Shown here: one piece after another, positions 34,952 through 46,477 of the stretch
How the letters are laid out: each line of letters opens with the position of its first letter
Position numbering within the stretch: position 1 is the stretch's first letter
Source: Isoperla grammatica
Lineage: Eukaryota; Arthropoda; Insecta; Plecoptera; Perlodidae
Direction: 5' to 3'
NCBI GenBank assembly: GCA_945910005.1
Contig: OX246747.1
Span: 33,646,293 to 33,710,292, forward strand
Length of the DNA stretch: 64,000 nt
The notes under the pieces: model-generated
The model's input: the letters and a program-made list of their open reading frames with translations, nothing else
The model's database searches: none
What the model was told of the DNA's origin: nothing
Position numbers and translations under genes: made by a program

Positions 34952-36070
34952 CTAGAGAGCAAGTTATGTGGACAGCAACCCGACTCCGAGAACCTATTAC
35001 TACATCTACTTCAGTTCGCGAAAACCTACAGAATAACATATATATATATCTATGTATAAAAAACTAATATTGAAAAATGTAGTTTCATAGAACTGGGTTT
35101 GATGTTTCAAATTTTGTATCGTAATTCGTAACGATTATGATTTTGGAAAATATTAAATAATTTGTAATTAATTCGTTCCAAAACCGAAAACAAAATGCGA
35201 AAACATGCATTTGGCTCATCATAGTCTCATGTGAAATATCCAAGTCAATAGTACCAATTTGATTCTCTTGAAACTGGTATAAGTTATTAGGGATAATTTA
35301 CTACTTTGAATTGGTTACCTGTAAATTCTTAACACAGCGGGCGTGGAAGATGTTTTCTTTTTAGATGTGCGAAAGAACGCAAAGAATCTGAATCTTTTCG
35401 TTGAAACAGAGTGCATAAAATGGACGGTATAGATAAGGATCTAAGGTCGGTATGAGACTACAGAGTTACATTGGGACTAAAATTCGTCTCATCGTAGGAT
35501 GAGACTAGTCAAACCGGTTTTTCCGCTCTCCAGATTTTGTGCAACCCTAATTGTAGCTCGGCGCTCACAGCCCAACAGATGAATGGAATGACAGCTTCCC
35601 TAATTGATTCACATGATCGCGGTCAAATACCGGAAATAACTACCAGTGCAATATATGCAATATGCAATAGGCAACTGAATTAGCACTACTACAACATATA
35701 AATAGTAGGTTTTTATTTTCAATATTTCATGAATGTGAAATTTTGAATGGAAGCTCTACTTCGAAAACTGGGCAAGTTGTTGAGTTTTCAGTATTGTTTT
35801 AAATATTACGGCCATTGGAACAGGCGTTAATTCTAAGAAAATGTTCAATTACATACTGTATTAGGATTTCCGGTCATGCACGATAAGCCGATAATTGCTC
35901 GTCAAGAATGTCGAGTGGACGAGGGGGGGTATTCACAATGAAGGAATCTCAGGGGTCGGTAAAACCGTACTCTTGCAGTGGCGTTTGCCATTTCTCGCGG
36001 TCTCATCCTGCAGTGAGACATAGTTTAGTATACATTTTGATCCCTGCATAATATTATGTAACATCATCAG
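34952..36070. other. No gene seen
   Basis: Mixed repeat-derived sequence. A CRE-like site is absent and no exon was recognised. Confidence 0.4.
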
Positions 36071-36075
36071 CACCA

Positions 36076-36252
36076 GACAACATATTATAAAGTCACCGTA
36101 CAACAACTTCGGTAATGCTTTCGTCATCAATCAATGACGTGTTTACGGTCTCGGCCAACCCGAGCAGGTACTTGAATTAGCCACGGCCGCTGGTTGGTTG
36201 GCTGCCGCTCACCCACCCGTGACGGAAGCATTACCGAAGATGTTGTACGACG
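36076..36252. mobile_element. MITE copy A (CTTCGGTAATGCTTTCGTCA family)
   Basis: Left end GTACAACAACTTCGGTAATG, right end CATTACCGAAGATGTTGTAC; the interior has GACGTGTTTACGGTCTCGGC. A second copy is at 38694-38852. Confidence 0.8.
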
Positions 36253-36803
36253 AGTATACTAGCCCCAATGAATGTATTCGCATACCAACCTCAGATCCGT
36301 GTCTCTAATTCAACTAAAATCAACAGATTACTGCGCGTTCTTTCACACACATTCTTAAATGGTGTATTCCGTTGACGTTGAGTATAGAGTGCACGCTCCC
36401 ACCGTTCCAGGTAACCAACGCTAGTCAGTTAGTAAATTATCCCTAATGGACCTGTTTTAATTCAATGGTATAGGAACTTACTATTCATAGTTCCCACGTG
36501 ACGTCACAGCGGCCATGATTGCGACACAATTGATGAGGACCAATCCTAGATCATTGGCAAATACTATTCAAATTCAATAAATAAGCTTTATTTAGAATTT
36601 AGAAAGTAAATATAAGTAATAAAAAAATTAACACAATTACTACACATAACGATTGTATCTACAAAAACACGCTGAATTTTAAAGAACTACAATTTATGTA
36701 TTCTACCACAACAGCCTTCAAATTGTTTCTCCATGGCAACGTCAAAGTTTGATCACAAATGTGGCCGCCACGCGCAAAGATGTGACGTACGTGCAACCTA
36801 TGA

Positions 36804-36971
36804 ATAGGCAACCCAAGACAACACACATGCTTTCGTCACAGGCGAGGTTCTCGTAGCCAATCAGCGATCGTTATTTGCGCACACTTTGCTCGGGCGGTTT
36901 GCTGGTTGGCTATGAGTGCCTCGATCGCCTGTGACGAAAGCGTATGTAAAGCTGTCTTGGGTTGCCTATAG
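36804..36971. mobile_element. Foldback MITE, about 42-bp arms, TA-flanked
   Basis: Left arm TAGGCAACCCAAGACA...ATGCTTTCGTCACAGGCGA; right arm TCGCCTGTGACGAAAGC...TGTCTTGGGTTGCCTA. Ends with TA on both sides. Confidence 0.75.
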
Positions 36972-37884
36972 AAAAGTAAAAAATTATGTTGGTCGTGACT
37001 GGACTCGGTTATGATGAGTGATGACGTAATCATAAGAATACTTACGTTGGGCTAACTATATACATGTCACTGTCAGTTTTATCTAACCTTCGGATTATCC
37101 GAAGCGCAGCACAGAAAAGAAAAGATAACAGTACTAATTAATGTAATAGTGTAATTGGGGCATCGTGCCAAGGTAATGAATGTATTACTAATAATTAGAG
37201 ATGCAAGAAAATGGTTTTATTTTTGTTCACTTTTCGTTTGAGAAATTGAGAATTATGGTGTTTTGTGGTGTTATTGTTTTTTTAATCGAATATCATGTTT
37301 TTACGTAAAATCATTGATAAAACTAAAAGAGGTTACATTTTCTAAACTATTATATCTATGTGTATTGCCCTAAATGTATATACATAGTGATGGGCGTCAA
37401 AGATTAGATTAGACTGCAGAGAAGTAAGTGGTGATGATGCGGACTGCTTATTTTCGCTTTTTATCTCGTAATTCTTGTGAAGATTTGAACGAAACGGAAT
37501 ACAAAATTACAAATTACTGTTAATAATGGTGTTATTTTGCTAGAAAGTGGCAATTATGGTGTTATATTGCGAATAAACTAAGAATTCGTTTTATAAGCAT
37601 TTTATGGTGTTATTTCGCGATTTGAATCTGAATCCCAGTGACGCATAACGTAAAGAAATGTTGAAACCAGCACTCTAAGAGTGTTTTGTTACACTTTTCG
37701 TTTTATCGCGCATTGCGAAAAACTTGCATCTCTACTAATAATACGCACGGCCGAAATGTGAATATTTTCAGTTTTGGGTAAATTACTTTTGAAAAAGTAG
37801 TGACATTACTTTACTATCATTGCCTTTCATTAAAAAGTAATACTTTACTCTCACGTAGGCTTCTGCGTCCCGAGTCAATCAATA

Positions 37885-38210
37885 AACTTGAACTTGGCTT
37901 TCGGGTATAGCCGCGTCGATTATCGCTTAAAAGCTGACGTTTCGGGCAGGTTACACTACCCATTTTCAGAGCTAAAACTTGAAGAAGCCACAGAATGAAA
38001 CCTACTCGGTCCAGCTCCACTCTGTGACTGTGACAAGCCCTATTGTTTTTTATTGTTGTCACAGTCACAGAGTGGAGCTGGACCGAGTAGGTTTCATTCA
38101 GTGACTTCTTCGAGTTTTAGCTCTGAAGATGGGTAGTGTAACCTGCCCGAAACGTCAGCTTTTAAGCGATAATCGACGCGGCTATACCCGAAAGGCAAGT
38201 TCAAATTTAT
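37885..38210. mobile_element. Foldback element carrying a hammerhead core in each arm
   Basis: Arms of about 150 bp converge on a centre near 38045 (CACAGTCACAGAGTGGAGC in both orientations). The outer arms read TTCGGGTATAGCCGCGTCGA and its complement. Each arm contains CCTGCCCGAAACGTCAGC. Structure resembles inverted Penelope-type terminal repeats. Confidence 0.7.
38112..38168 (+). ncRNA. Hammerhead ribozyme, type I, minimal stem III
   Basis: Stem I AGCT (38119-38122) pairs with AGCT (38157-38160). Core CTGAAGA is 38123-38129, stem II GGGTAG/CTGCCC closes loop TGTAAC, GAAA is 38149-38152, and CGTC is 38153-38156 with cleavage expected after C38156. The ACGT of GAAACGTC would form a self-complementary stem III in a dimer, as known for Penelope-like elements. 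The inverted copy (about 37925-37980, minus strand) has CTGAAAA, losing a core G. Confidence 0.65.
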
Positions 38211-38693
38211 TAATACTTAACTAATTACTTCATTCTTGAAGTAAGAACGGACTTATAAACACTAAACGATTGATGGATTGATATTTGGGGTTGTCTCATA
38301 TTTTTGCAACTTAGCTAATCGAGACGATGAGTGGGTGAAATATGAAGATGAAATAGGGGACTGTTTGGAGGAAATTAAATAAACACAAAATATCCGTTCG
38401 GTAGAGTCGGGACTCCACACAACAATCACCCATCTCTTCACATTCAAAATAAAAATCTATCTAACGAAACAACAATTGTATTTCGTCTACACGCAAAGTA
38501 TTATCAACTTGCTCGGCAACCGGCTTTAGAAAATTTCCCCCCAGTCCCTCCTCACCCCAAAAATGTACTTTTTGGAACTATAAAAATTTGAATTAGGAAT
38601 GTTTGAGCAGTCTGCAAGAGTTATCGGACTTCTGCCATGAAGAAATTCCCACCCAGATTTTACCACGAAGTCAATGGTGAGAGTTCCAGCTAA

Positions 38694-38852
38694 AGTCGTC
38701 TTACAATGACTTCGGTAATGCTTTCGTCATCAATCAATGACGTGTTTACGGTCTCGGCTAACCCGAGCAGGTATTTGAATTAGCCACGGCCGCTGGTTGG
38801 CTGCCGCTCACCCACCCGTGACGGAAGCATTACCGAAGATATTGTACGATGA
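38694..38852. mobile_element. MITE copy B (CTTCGGTAATGCTTTCGTCA family)
   Basis: Left GACTTCGGTAATGCTTTCGT, right CATTACCGAAGATATTGTAC. Differs from copy A by lacking one GGTT unit in the centre (GGTTGGTTGGCT versus GGTTGGCT). Confidence 0.8.
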
Positions 38853-39274
38853 CTATATACCATATATATATCACGCACGCACGCACGCACGCATAGTTTT
38901 ACAGGTCACAGTCTGTACTCGTGTCAAAAATGGCGCTTATTTCATCAGCTAACTAAGTAAAAAGTGAGGCTATCAGTAACCTAACAAACCGTATGCAGAT
39001 AACGGACCGTCAGCTAACGGCCCCGTTAATGACCGATTGAAAAACCGGACCTTAGTTGAACTGAGAGCTATGCCGGCGGAAGCGTATGCTTCTGACAGGA
39101 CCACCCTAGCCAGGAAAGGTGGATAACTCAGTAGAAATGCAGTCATTCACGTTTTTCGAAGAGGGTTGCAAAGTTCTTTCACCTGCACAGACGTACCAAT
39201 TTGTTGGTGGATGAGCTCAAAATTTTAAGCAATTTCTAAATTAATTAATTCTTCAAACTGTGTGTGCCCTTTAT

Positions 39275-39900
39275 TAAGGTGACCGCATTTTGAATATTGC
39301 AAACCGGGACAAACAAAGTGTAAGGATTACGAACTATATGGACAAGCACTGCACGGGGTCTGGGGCGAAAGAGTCGAAGCATTTTTAATTCAAATTTGCA
39401 TGCAAAATCACCAGAAAACAGCTTTCTAACATCAATTAATAAAACAAAATAAATATCAATATATTATTTTTCATATTAATTTTAATTAATACAAATGAAT
39501 GTGGGTACATTTTTGTAGGCATGTTAGGCCTATCCTATGCCCGGTCGTATTTCGCCAGCCGCCTGTTGACGGAATAAACTGCTGACTGTGAGTTGAGCGA
39601 GTGCGTGATTGTGTGAGTCAGCGTCTGCGAATGCAACCTGCATGCAGGGTTTATCTTACTATCTTTACCCGCATGTGTTCAGGGCTAGAGAGCAACTGTA
39701 AGCCCCCCTTCTCCTCCCCCCCCCCCTTCTGTTACAATCGACCGCGTTGTCTTTCTTGACAGAATACCGGGACGTACACCTTTTCCCCAAAAATTACAAA
39801 CCGATAAAAATACGTCTTTTCAATTAGTCTCTCGGGACACCGGTACAAGTGTTCCGATAACGGTACTGTACCGGTCAAACCGGCACGTCTGGTCACCTTA
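39275..39900. mobile_element. Possible hAT-like element with TAAGGTGACC ends
   Basis: TAAGGTGACC at 39275-39284 and its reverse complement at 39891-39900, followed inward by CGGT-rich sequence. The flanks CCTTTAT and CCTTCAT may be a decayed target duplication. No ORF. Confidence 0.45.
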
Positions 39901-40251
39901 CCTTCATAGTTAGTTAATTAGTTAGTATTTGGTGTTTTTTCTTTTTTTTTTACGGCGTACTCGACAGCTATACTAACCCTACCGCAAGTATTCGCATACC
40001 GACCCATTCATGCACGCTGATCGACAAAAACCAACAGATTCCTGCAGTAGTGTGTTCTTTCACGTACATCTGTGAATGTATAGTCAGTCAGTCATCCGTT
40101 TAGTCAAGCCTACAAGCCGCATATAAGTCACGCCCACTGTTCCAGGTAATGTAATTAACCCGTATAAATTATCCTTAAGGATAGATTTGTTTGAATTATA
40201 GATGGTATAGAAAATTGTAGTTACGTTCAGATCCAACCAATGAACATTACC

Positions 40252-40529
40252 AATAGAGGTGGCTCAGCGATAAGACGCGAGACTGTAATTCGGGAGGTCA
40301 CCGGTTCGATTCCGGCCACCGGCAGTCCTGACTGAAGGTTTTTTCCGAGGTTTTTCTCAGTCGTAAAGGCGAATGCTGGGATTGAGTCCTACCATCAGCC
40401 TTCGGACATTCCTTTCCAGCTATCCAAACACCCATATAACCTATAGTTAGTCACCTGAAGAGAGGCACATCGGGTAAAGCTGGTGTGCACCCTAGAACGG
40501 GGATTCCTACGAAATTTTTTTATTATTAT
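40252..40529 (+). mobile_element. tRNA-derived SINE, near full length
   Basis: Head GAGGTGGCTCAGCGATAAGA (A-box) and GGTTCGATTCCGGCCACC (B-box; GGTGG pairs with CCACC), body with GTCGTAAAGGCGAATGCTGG and CACCTGAAGAGAGGCACATC, and an (ATT)n tail. Confidence 0.8.
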
Positions 40530-40582
40530 TCTCACCGGGTTCGTCATAGGGGAATCCAAAATAAGCGGGAGGGATTCTATAG

Positions 40583-40740
40583 ACAAGGTCAACTTGATCT
40601 TCGTCTCTTCGACGAGCCTCCGCTAGACGCAAGGTCCGTCGATCCCCTGGCCTGGAGGCACGCTAAACCTGGGAGTTCGACGAACCCGCGCCAGGGGATT
40701 TACGGACCTTGTGCTAGGTGGAGATCAAGTTGACCTTGTA
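40583..40740. mobile_element. Foldback element
   Basis: ACAAGGTCAACTTGATCT on the left pairs with AGATCAAGTTGACCTTGT on the right. An inner pair is AAGGTCCGTCGATCCCCTGG with CCAGGGGATTTACGGACCTT. It lies directly behind the SINE tail. Confidence 0.75.
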
Positions 40741-40989
40741 TTCTAGGACGAAGGGGTATTAGAGGACGCATGTTGGTGGGCGTTTTGGTCGTAAAGAAAG
40801 CCGGCAAGTATGAAGACGAAGGAGTAGAAGTGAGGAAGTAAGAAGGGGATAAATGAGGAAGGCCACAAAGAGAGACACCCTGTTTGCTGACACCGGTCAC
40901 CACGAGGAGGGACCCACCCCCCCGATCGACCGACTTCATAATTCATGTATCTCGCAAACCATTTTTCAAATGTGCGTACGACCCCCCCC

Positions 40990-43287
40990 CCCCCCCCCCT
41001 ACCCCCGTAAAACCAAACCGGCCTCACGCTGAACGTAAGTGTCACGGTTTATAGGCGTTTAAACTCAAAGTGGCTGACCTCTGGTGAGAGAATCTGGCAC
41101 TAACGCAGTGCGTATAGCTCACCGCCTCAGCTGTGTTGCAACGTATGAGCAAATTGTTTTCGTTATGATTTCGTTGTGTTGTTCATTGTTCTAGGTCCAA
41201 AGTTCGATTCTTGGCTCGGAATTGGATTTTTTTAACTTTGGAAAATTACTTTAATCTATCTATATAGTGGTGTAGATGGAAATGGTGACTTGCGCAGCTG
41301 TCATAGCAACAACCCACAATATAAGATAATGGAGTATGATGTCCCCCACTGAAAATCAGTTCTTGTAAATGAGTGGGTAGAAAATAAGTACAGATTGTAT
41401 TTTGGCTTACGATGGGGAGGTTGAAGGGGGGGGGGATTGAGAGCTTACCGAAATGTCAGCTGCTGTTATTATTTGAGATTGTTTGTTGGAATTAAAAATA
41501 TAAAATTGACTGTTGAAATAGGCTTAGGCCTACATAGTATATTCTACAAGTCACAACATTCAACAAATTATTCCCTAGCATTTGGAGGAGGGGGGGGTGA
41601 GCTTCAGCTGGATATATATAATTATAAATAATATAATATTATTATCATTTCGTGTCTACCCTTACTGTTACGATTTCAATAATGCTCCTTAGGACACTAT
41701 TTTGTTTGCACATTAAAGTTTATACTCATAGTTGACTCTTTAAACACCTGCCCGCACTGTTTCAAGGGATTTTTTTTTTATTTTGAAAGGGGTAGAACCA
41801 ACGGTCAAGGAGTCAACTATTAATAAGGGCCTAAATGTGCAATACAAAATACAAATAATTGCCAATGTTAAATGGACATCACAAACCTGATGTTCGCCTA
41901 TTTACTACATTCAGCAGAGTACCCATACTATTAACATCCTTAAACCCTGTCCCTTTCCCTTCAACTGTCCCACTTAAAATCTCCCATTTGGCCCTGCCCT
42001 CCTATGCTGGACTCCCCTTATGATGACCTCCGCGATCTATCTAATTCGGAAGACGTCATATGACTTCAGCTGTCGAGTACGTCGTTAAGCAACAAATAAT
42101 CAATTAACCCTCACTTACAACATAATATAAATCAAATTCTGTTATGGGAGCCCGCTCCCTATTTCCTCACTACATAAACATTAGACGACCGTTGCGAAGT
42201 TGTCAATTGCCTGATAATTATCACAACTCCCTCACCGCCAACATGTATTCCTTACTAACAGTTGCTGATTGAATTCAGCGACCCAGCGAGTCTCAATCAG
42301 TTCTTCGAATTGCAAGCCAATATTCCATTAGATTGTTGGCTTGTAAAACCTCAGTTCCATTGACAAATGGATGCTGGATGTGTCTAATATATTTCATAAT
42401 GTGATACATCTAGATACAACACGGTACACACATTTTATTAGCACCTAAAACGGACGATTTTGTAACCTACGCCCTATGTTTACGTTGAACGTATACGCAC
42501 TCGAGCGTCGAATGCAGCGCTCCTGGTGAGACCTTTAACCGCCTTTATTTATAACTGCTATTCTACTGGGAAGTTATGGTAATTGTGATAAGTGAGAATG
42601 TAATTAAGTTACTTACTACTGTTATGTCTTGTTAAATGTTATGTCTTATGATCGAACGGTTGAGTATAGAACGGTATGTGGCAATGTAACTTGTAGCCCC
42701 CCCCCCTCCCCGCCAGTTCGCACTTCCCCAGCTCCCCTGTTAAAAATTCTAGCTACTTCTAGCAACATCTTGCACAGATTTTAACTCAGAAGAGTCAGAA
42801 TTAGCTAGCTAGCTAGCTAGCTAGACAAGCCGAAGACAGCCAGGAAGCTAGAACGAAATATAGTTAAGAGATAGCAAGAAATAGGTACCAAGAACTTGAT
42901 AGACATTGCTGGACGTGGCTATAGATTATTGTAGCTATAGTAGCAGCTTGAATTAGCGCGGAAGAATACGCCCAGAGTGACTCTGCTAGTCGTAAGAGGC
43001 GATGAAAGGAGACCCTGTCACTTTCCCTCCACTGTCCCACTGAATATTTCTCCTCCCACTTGGCTCTGCCCTCCCTTGCTGGACTCCCGTATGACGACCC
43101 ACGCGACGTACAAAGGATCTGATTCGGATGTTGCTTTATTCTTCATCATCATTTTTCTCATTTTCATTATCACCCGCTCATCGTCTCGATCAGCCATTGT
43201 TGCACAAATATGAGACGTTAAGCCGCATTAATCAATCCAGCCATAATCCTTAGCAAAGTGTCTGAACCGGCCTTAATATTCGAACGG
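40990..43287. other. No gene seen; repeat fragments
   Basis: Includes an inverted copy of the TCTACCCACTCA repeat (41339-41395), two related fragments with CCTTTCCCTTCAACTGTCCC (about 41950-42060) and CTTTCCCTCCACTGTCCCAC (about 42965-43230) that look like a retroelement 3' end, and a short (TAGC)n at about 42803-42825. Confidence 0.4.
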
Positions 43288-43335
43288 ATGTATGTATGTA
43301 TGTATGTATGTATGTATGTATGTATGTATGTATGT
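43288..43335. repeat. (ATGT)n microsatellite in the kinase 5' region
   Basis: About 12 perfect copies ending a few bases before TTTTTACAG, the presumed acceptor of the first coding exon. Confidence 0.95.
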
Positions 43336-43368
43336 TTTTACAGATCCTTCTGAGACGATGTATTTAAC

Positions 43369-46177
43369 ATGTCAACTCCCAACAACGAACCCGACCCCAA
43401 CGAAGTCGGAAAACACGTCCCGAGCAGCATAGTCGACATCCTCTCCGAGCGTGGCTACACGATGCTGGGCCGCATCGGCAAGGGTTCCTACGCGAACGTC
43501 TACGTCTGCCGATACCAGCCGCCGAACGACCACGATAAGCGAGTCTACCTGGCGTGCAAGATGATCGACACGAAGAAGGTGCCCAAACACTTCACCAAGC
43601 GTTTCCTGCCGCGCGAGATCGACGTCATGCGCAAGGTAGAAAAAAAAAAAAAAGAGCAACTTTAGAGCCGCGTCGTCCTATAGTGAAGAGGCGCTCGGAT
43701 AAATTCAAAGTTGTTCTGCGAATCGGCCTCGTCGGTTCCGACATTCGTCCGCCGGCGTTCACGCCGTCCGATCACCGGTTCGCATTCGAACGAAATGTAG
43801 ATCTTCGTGATTGGTCGTCGCTCGCTCGATTGTCGACGGTGTTCGGAACCTACGGGGTAGGCCGAGAATCGCTTTAAATCAAAGTCGCCCCCACCGAGAA
43901 TCGGTCTCGTTACCGAGGGGGTCGACTCTATAAAAAAATACAATAAAATTTTAAAAAAATTACGTAAAATAATAAAAATAAATAATAAAATAAAACGAAT
44001 TTATTTTTTAATTATTTATTCTCTCAAGGTGAAACACCCGAACATCGTCGCCGTACACAGCATCTTCTCGATGAACACTCTGTTCCTCATCTTCATGACG
44101 TACGCCTCGCGTGGCGACATGCTCAACTTCATCACGAAGAACGGCGCGATCAAGGAGGCCCAGGCCTACGTCTGGTTCCGTCAGCTCGTCGACGCGGTCA
44201 CCTACCTCCACGACAGGGGCATCGCTCACCGCGACCTCAAATGCGAGAATCTCCTGTTCAGCAGCAAGTACGTCGTCAAGGTCACCGACTTCGGCTTCGC
44301 GCGTTTCGTCACCGACGAAAAGGGCGTCGAGGTGAAGAGCAAGACGTACTGTGGCTCCGTTTCGTACGCCGCGCCGGAACTCATAAGCGGAACGCCGTAC
44401 GACCCCAAGCGATCCGACTTGTGGTCGATTGGAGTCATCCTCTACGTCATGCTAAACAAGGCGATGCCTTTCGACGACTCCAATATCCGCTACATCTACG
44501 AATGTCAGATCAGTCGGCATTGGCGATTCCGCGACAAGGTAAATAGTAAGGTTACCCATCGATGTTAAATTACAACATCGACATCGAAATCGAAACATCG
44601 ATGTCACATCGCGATGTCGGAAATTCTTCGACATAAACATCAAACGTGAAATGATCGACATCGGAAAAAAGTTCCTTGTACAATGTAAAAACTAAAAAGA
44701 AAAACTATCAAAACCGCAAAAACTTCTGGTGAGTTGATATTGTGTTGTAACCTTGTCGACGAACGGAGTATAGATTTTGTTTTTATTATTATTATTTTGT
44801 GTAAAAAACGATTCGATTTATGAATAAAAAAATCAATGTCGGAAATTTGCTTCGACATCGATTATTTATCGATTAATCGATGGGCAACCTTAGTAAATAG
44901 TGTGTAATCAAGTTGATCTGTTTTCTGACAATTTAATATGTTTTAGGGCTAAAATAATGAATGTGTTAAATAATATGAGATAGGGTTGATGTAAACAATG
45001 AGTTGACTATGTACATTTATTGTGAATTGTGATCCTTACAAATTTTGTGTTATTTTCAGGTTATTAAGCGAGCGTTTCCACATGACTCTTATGGCACTTC
45101 GTTCTGTTTTTTTTTTTTTTTTTTTATGTCTGTCGATAGCGGTCGAACGGAAAGTCCGATCAACTTGAAATTTGGACCATCCACAAGCCTCGATGTGGAT
45201 TGAAGGTGTATAGTTTTGAGGCAAAATCATTCGAAAAGTTGCAAAGTTACAATCAATAACTGTTAGTAACGGTGGCGGACCGCCGCGAAAACACTAGACA
45301 GACAACGAAAATTCTTAGCAACGCAAATTGCACTGCATTCAACAATATCGGGAAGTATAATAGCTATGGAAATAAGAAAAAATTTTGAAATGCACATTCT
45401 TGAATTGTTGTAAATTGTTGTTTTTATTAACTTTGAGATCTTTTCGCCAGAACGTTCGTAGATATGGACGCGCTCGCTTATCAACGCGTCAAATAGAGCG
45501 TTACACTAGTTATTATTATTATTATTATTATTATTTTATTGTTGCAATACATACAAACTCGGTCAAAACCGGCATAAACATGTTGTACGGACACAAATGT
45601 CAAGTATTTCCATGGTTTACCTTATTAAAACCTACTTAGAACTACTTAATATATCTTCTTCTTCTTCTTCTTCTTCTTCTTCTTCTTCTTCTTCTTCTTC
45701 TTCTTCTTCTTCTTCTTCTGCTTCTCAAATGCCCACATTTGGCTATACTACTTAATATATCATTGTCCACATTATTTTTTCCAAACCGAACTGTGGATGC
45801 TATGTACGGTCGTGGCCGATTTGTACTCATCCCAGCATTCGCTCTTTGTACGGTGGAAACCACGAAAACCACCATCGGGATGGAGAACTTCTTGAAGTCT
45901 TCATTCTTCTTAGTTCAAAAATTTTCGCACTATCCTACACGTGTTCAAAATAATTGCTTTTTGCATCTCGATGTATATGTTCGGTTTGAGACCAATTAGT
46001 TTAATACTGTCATGGAGTTTACGTGGAACAATGCCATTTGCTGATATAATTAACGGTATAACAGTTACATTATTCTGCTTCCACAACCTTTTTATTTCAA
46101 TTGATAATTCCTTATATCGGTTTATCTTTTCCCGCCAAGTTGTCTCTACATTGTGGCATAAAGGGACGGCAACATCA

Positions 46178-46216
<39 letters not shown>

Positions 46217-46428
46217 ATTAGAATTAGAATTATTATTAAAATTATTACTATTATTTTATTGTTGGAATACATACAAACTCGGTCAAAACCGGCATAAACA
46301 TGTTGTACGGACACAAATGTCAAGTATTTCCATGTGTTTACCTTATTTAAATCTACTTAGAACTACTTAATATATCATTGTCCACATTATTTTTTCAAAA
46401 CCGAACTGTGGATACTATGTACGGTCGA

Positions 46429-46477
<49 letters not shown>

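Noticed and set aside
40252..40325. Functional tRNA gene
   Set aside because: A and B boxes are present and five acceptor pairs form, but the fold is incomplete and the same head occurs in three SINE copies with a common body.
45642..45875. Poly-Arg frame of 77 codons
   Set aside because: Translation of the (GAA)n/(TTC)n array in the LINE 3' region.
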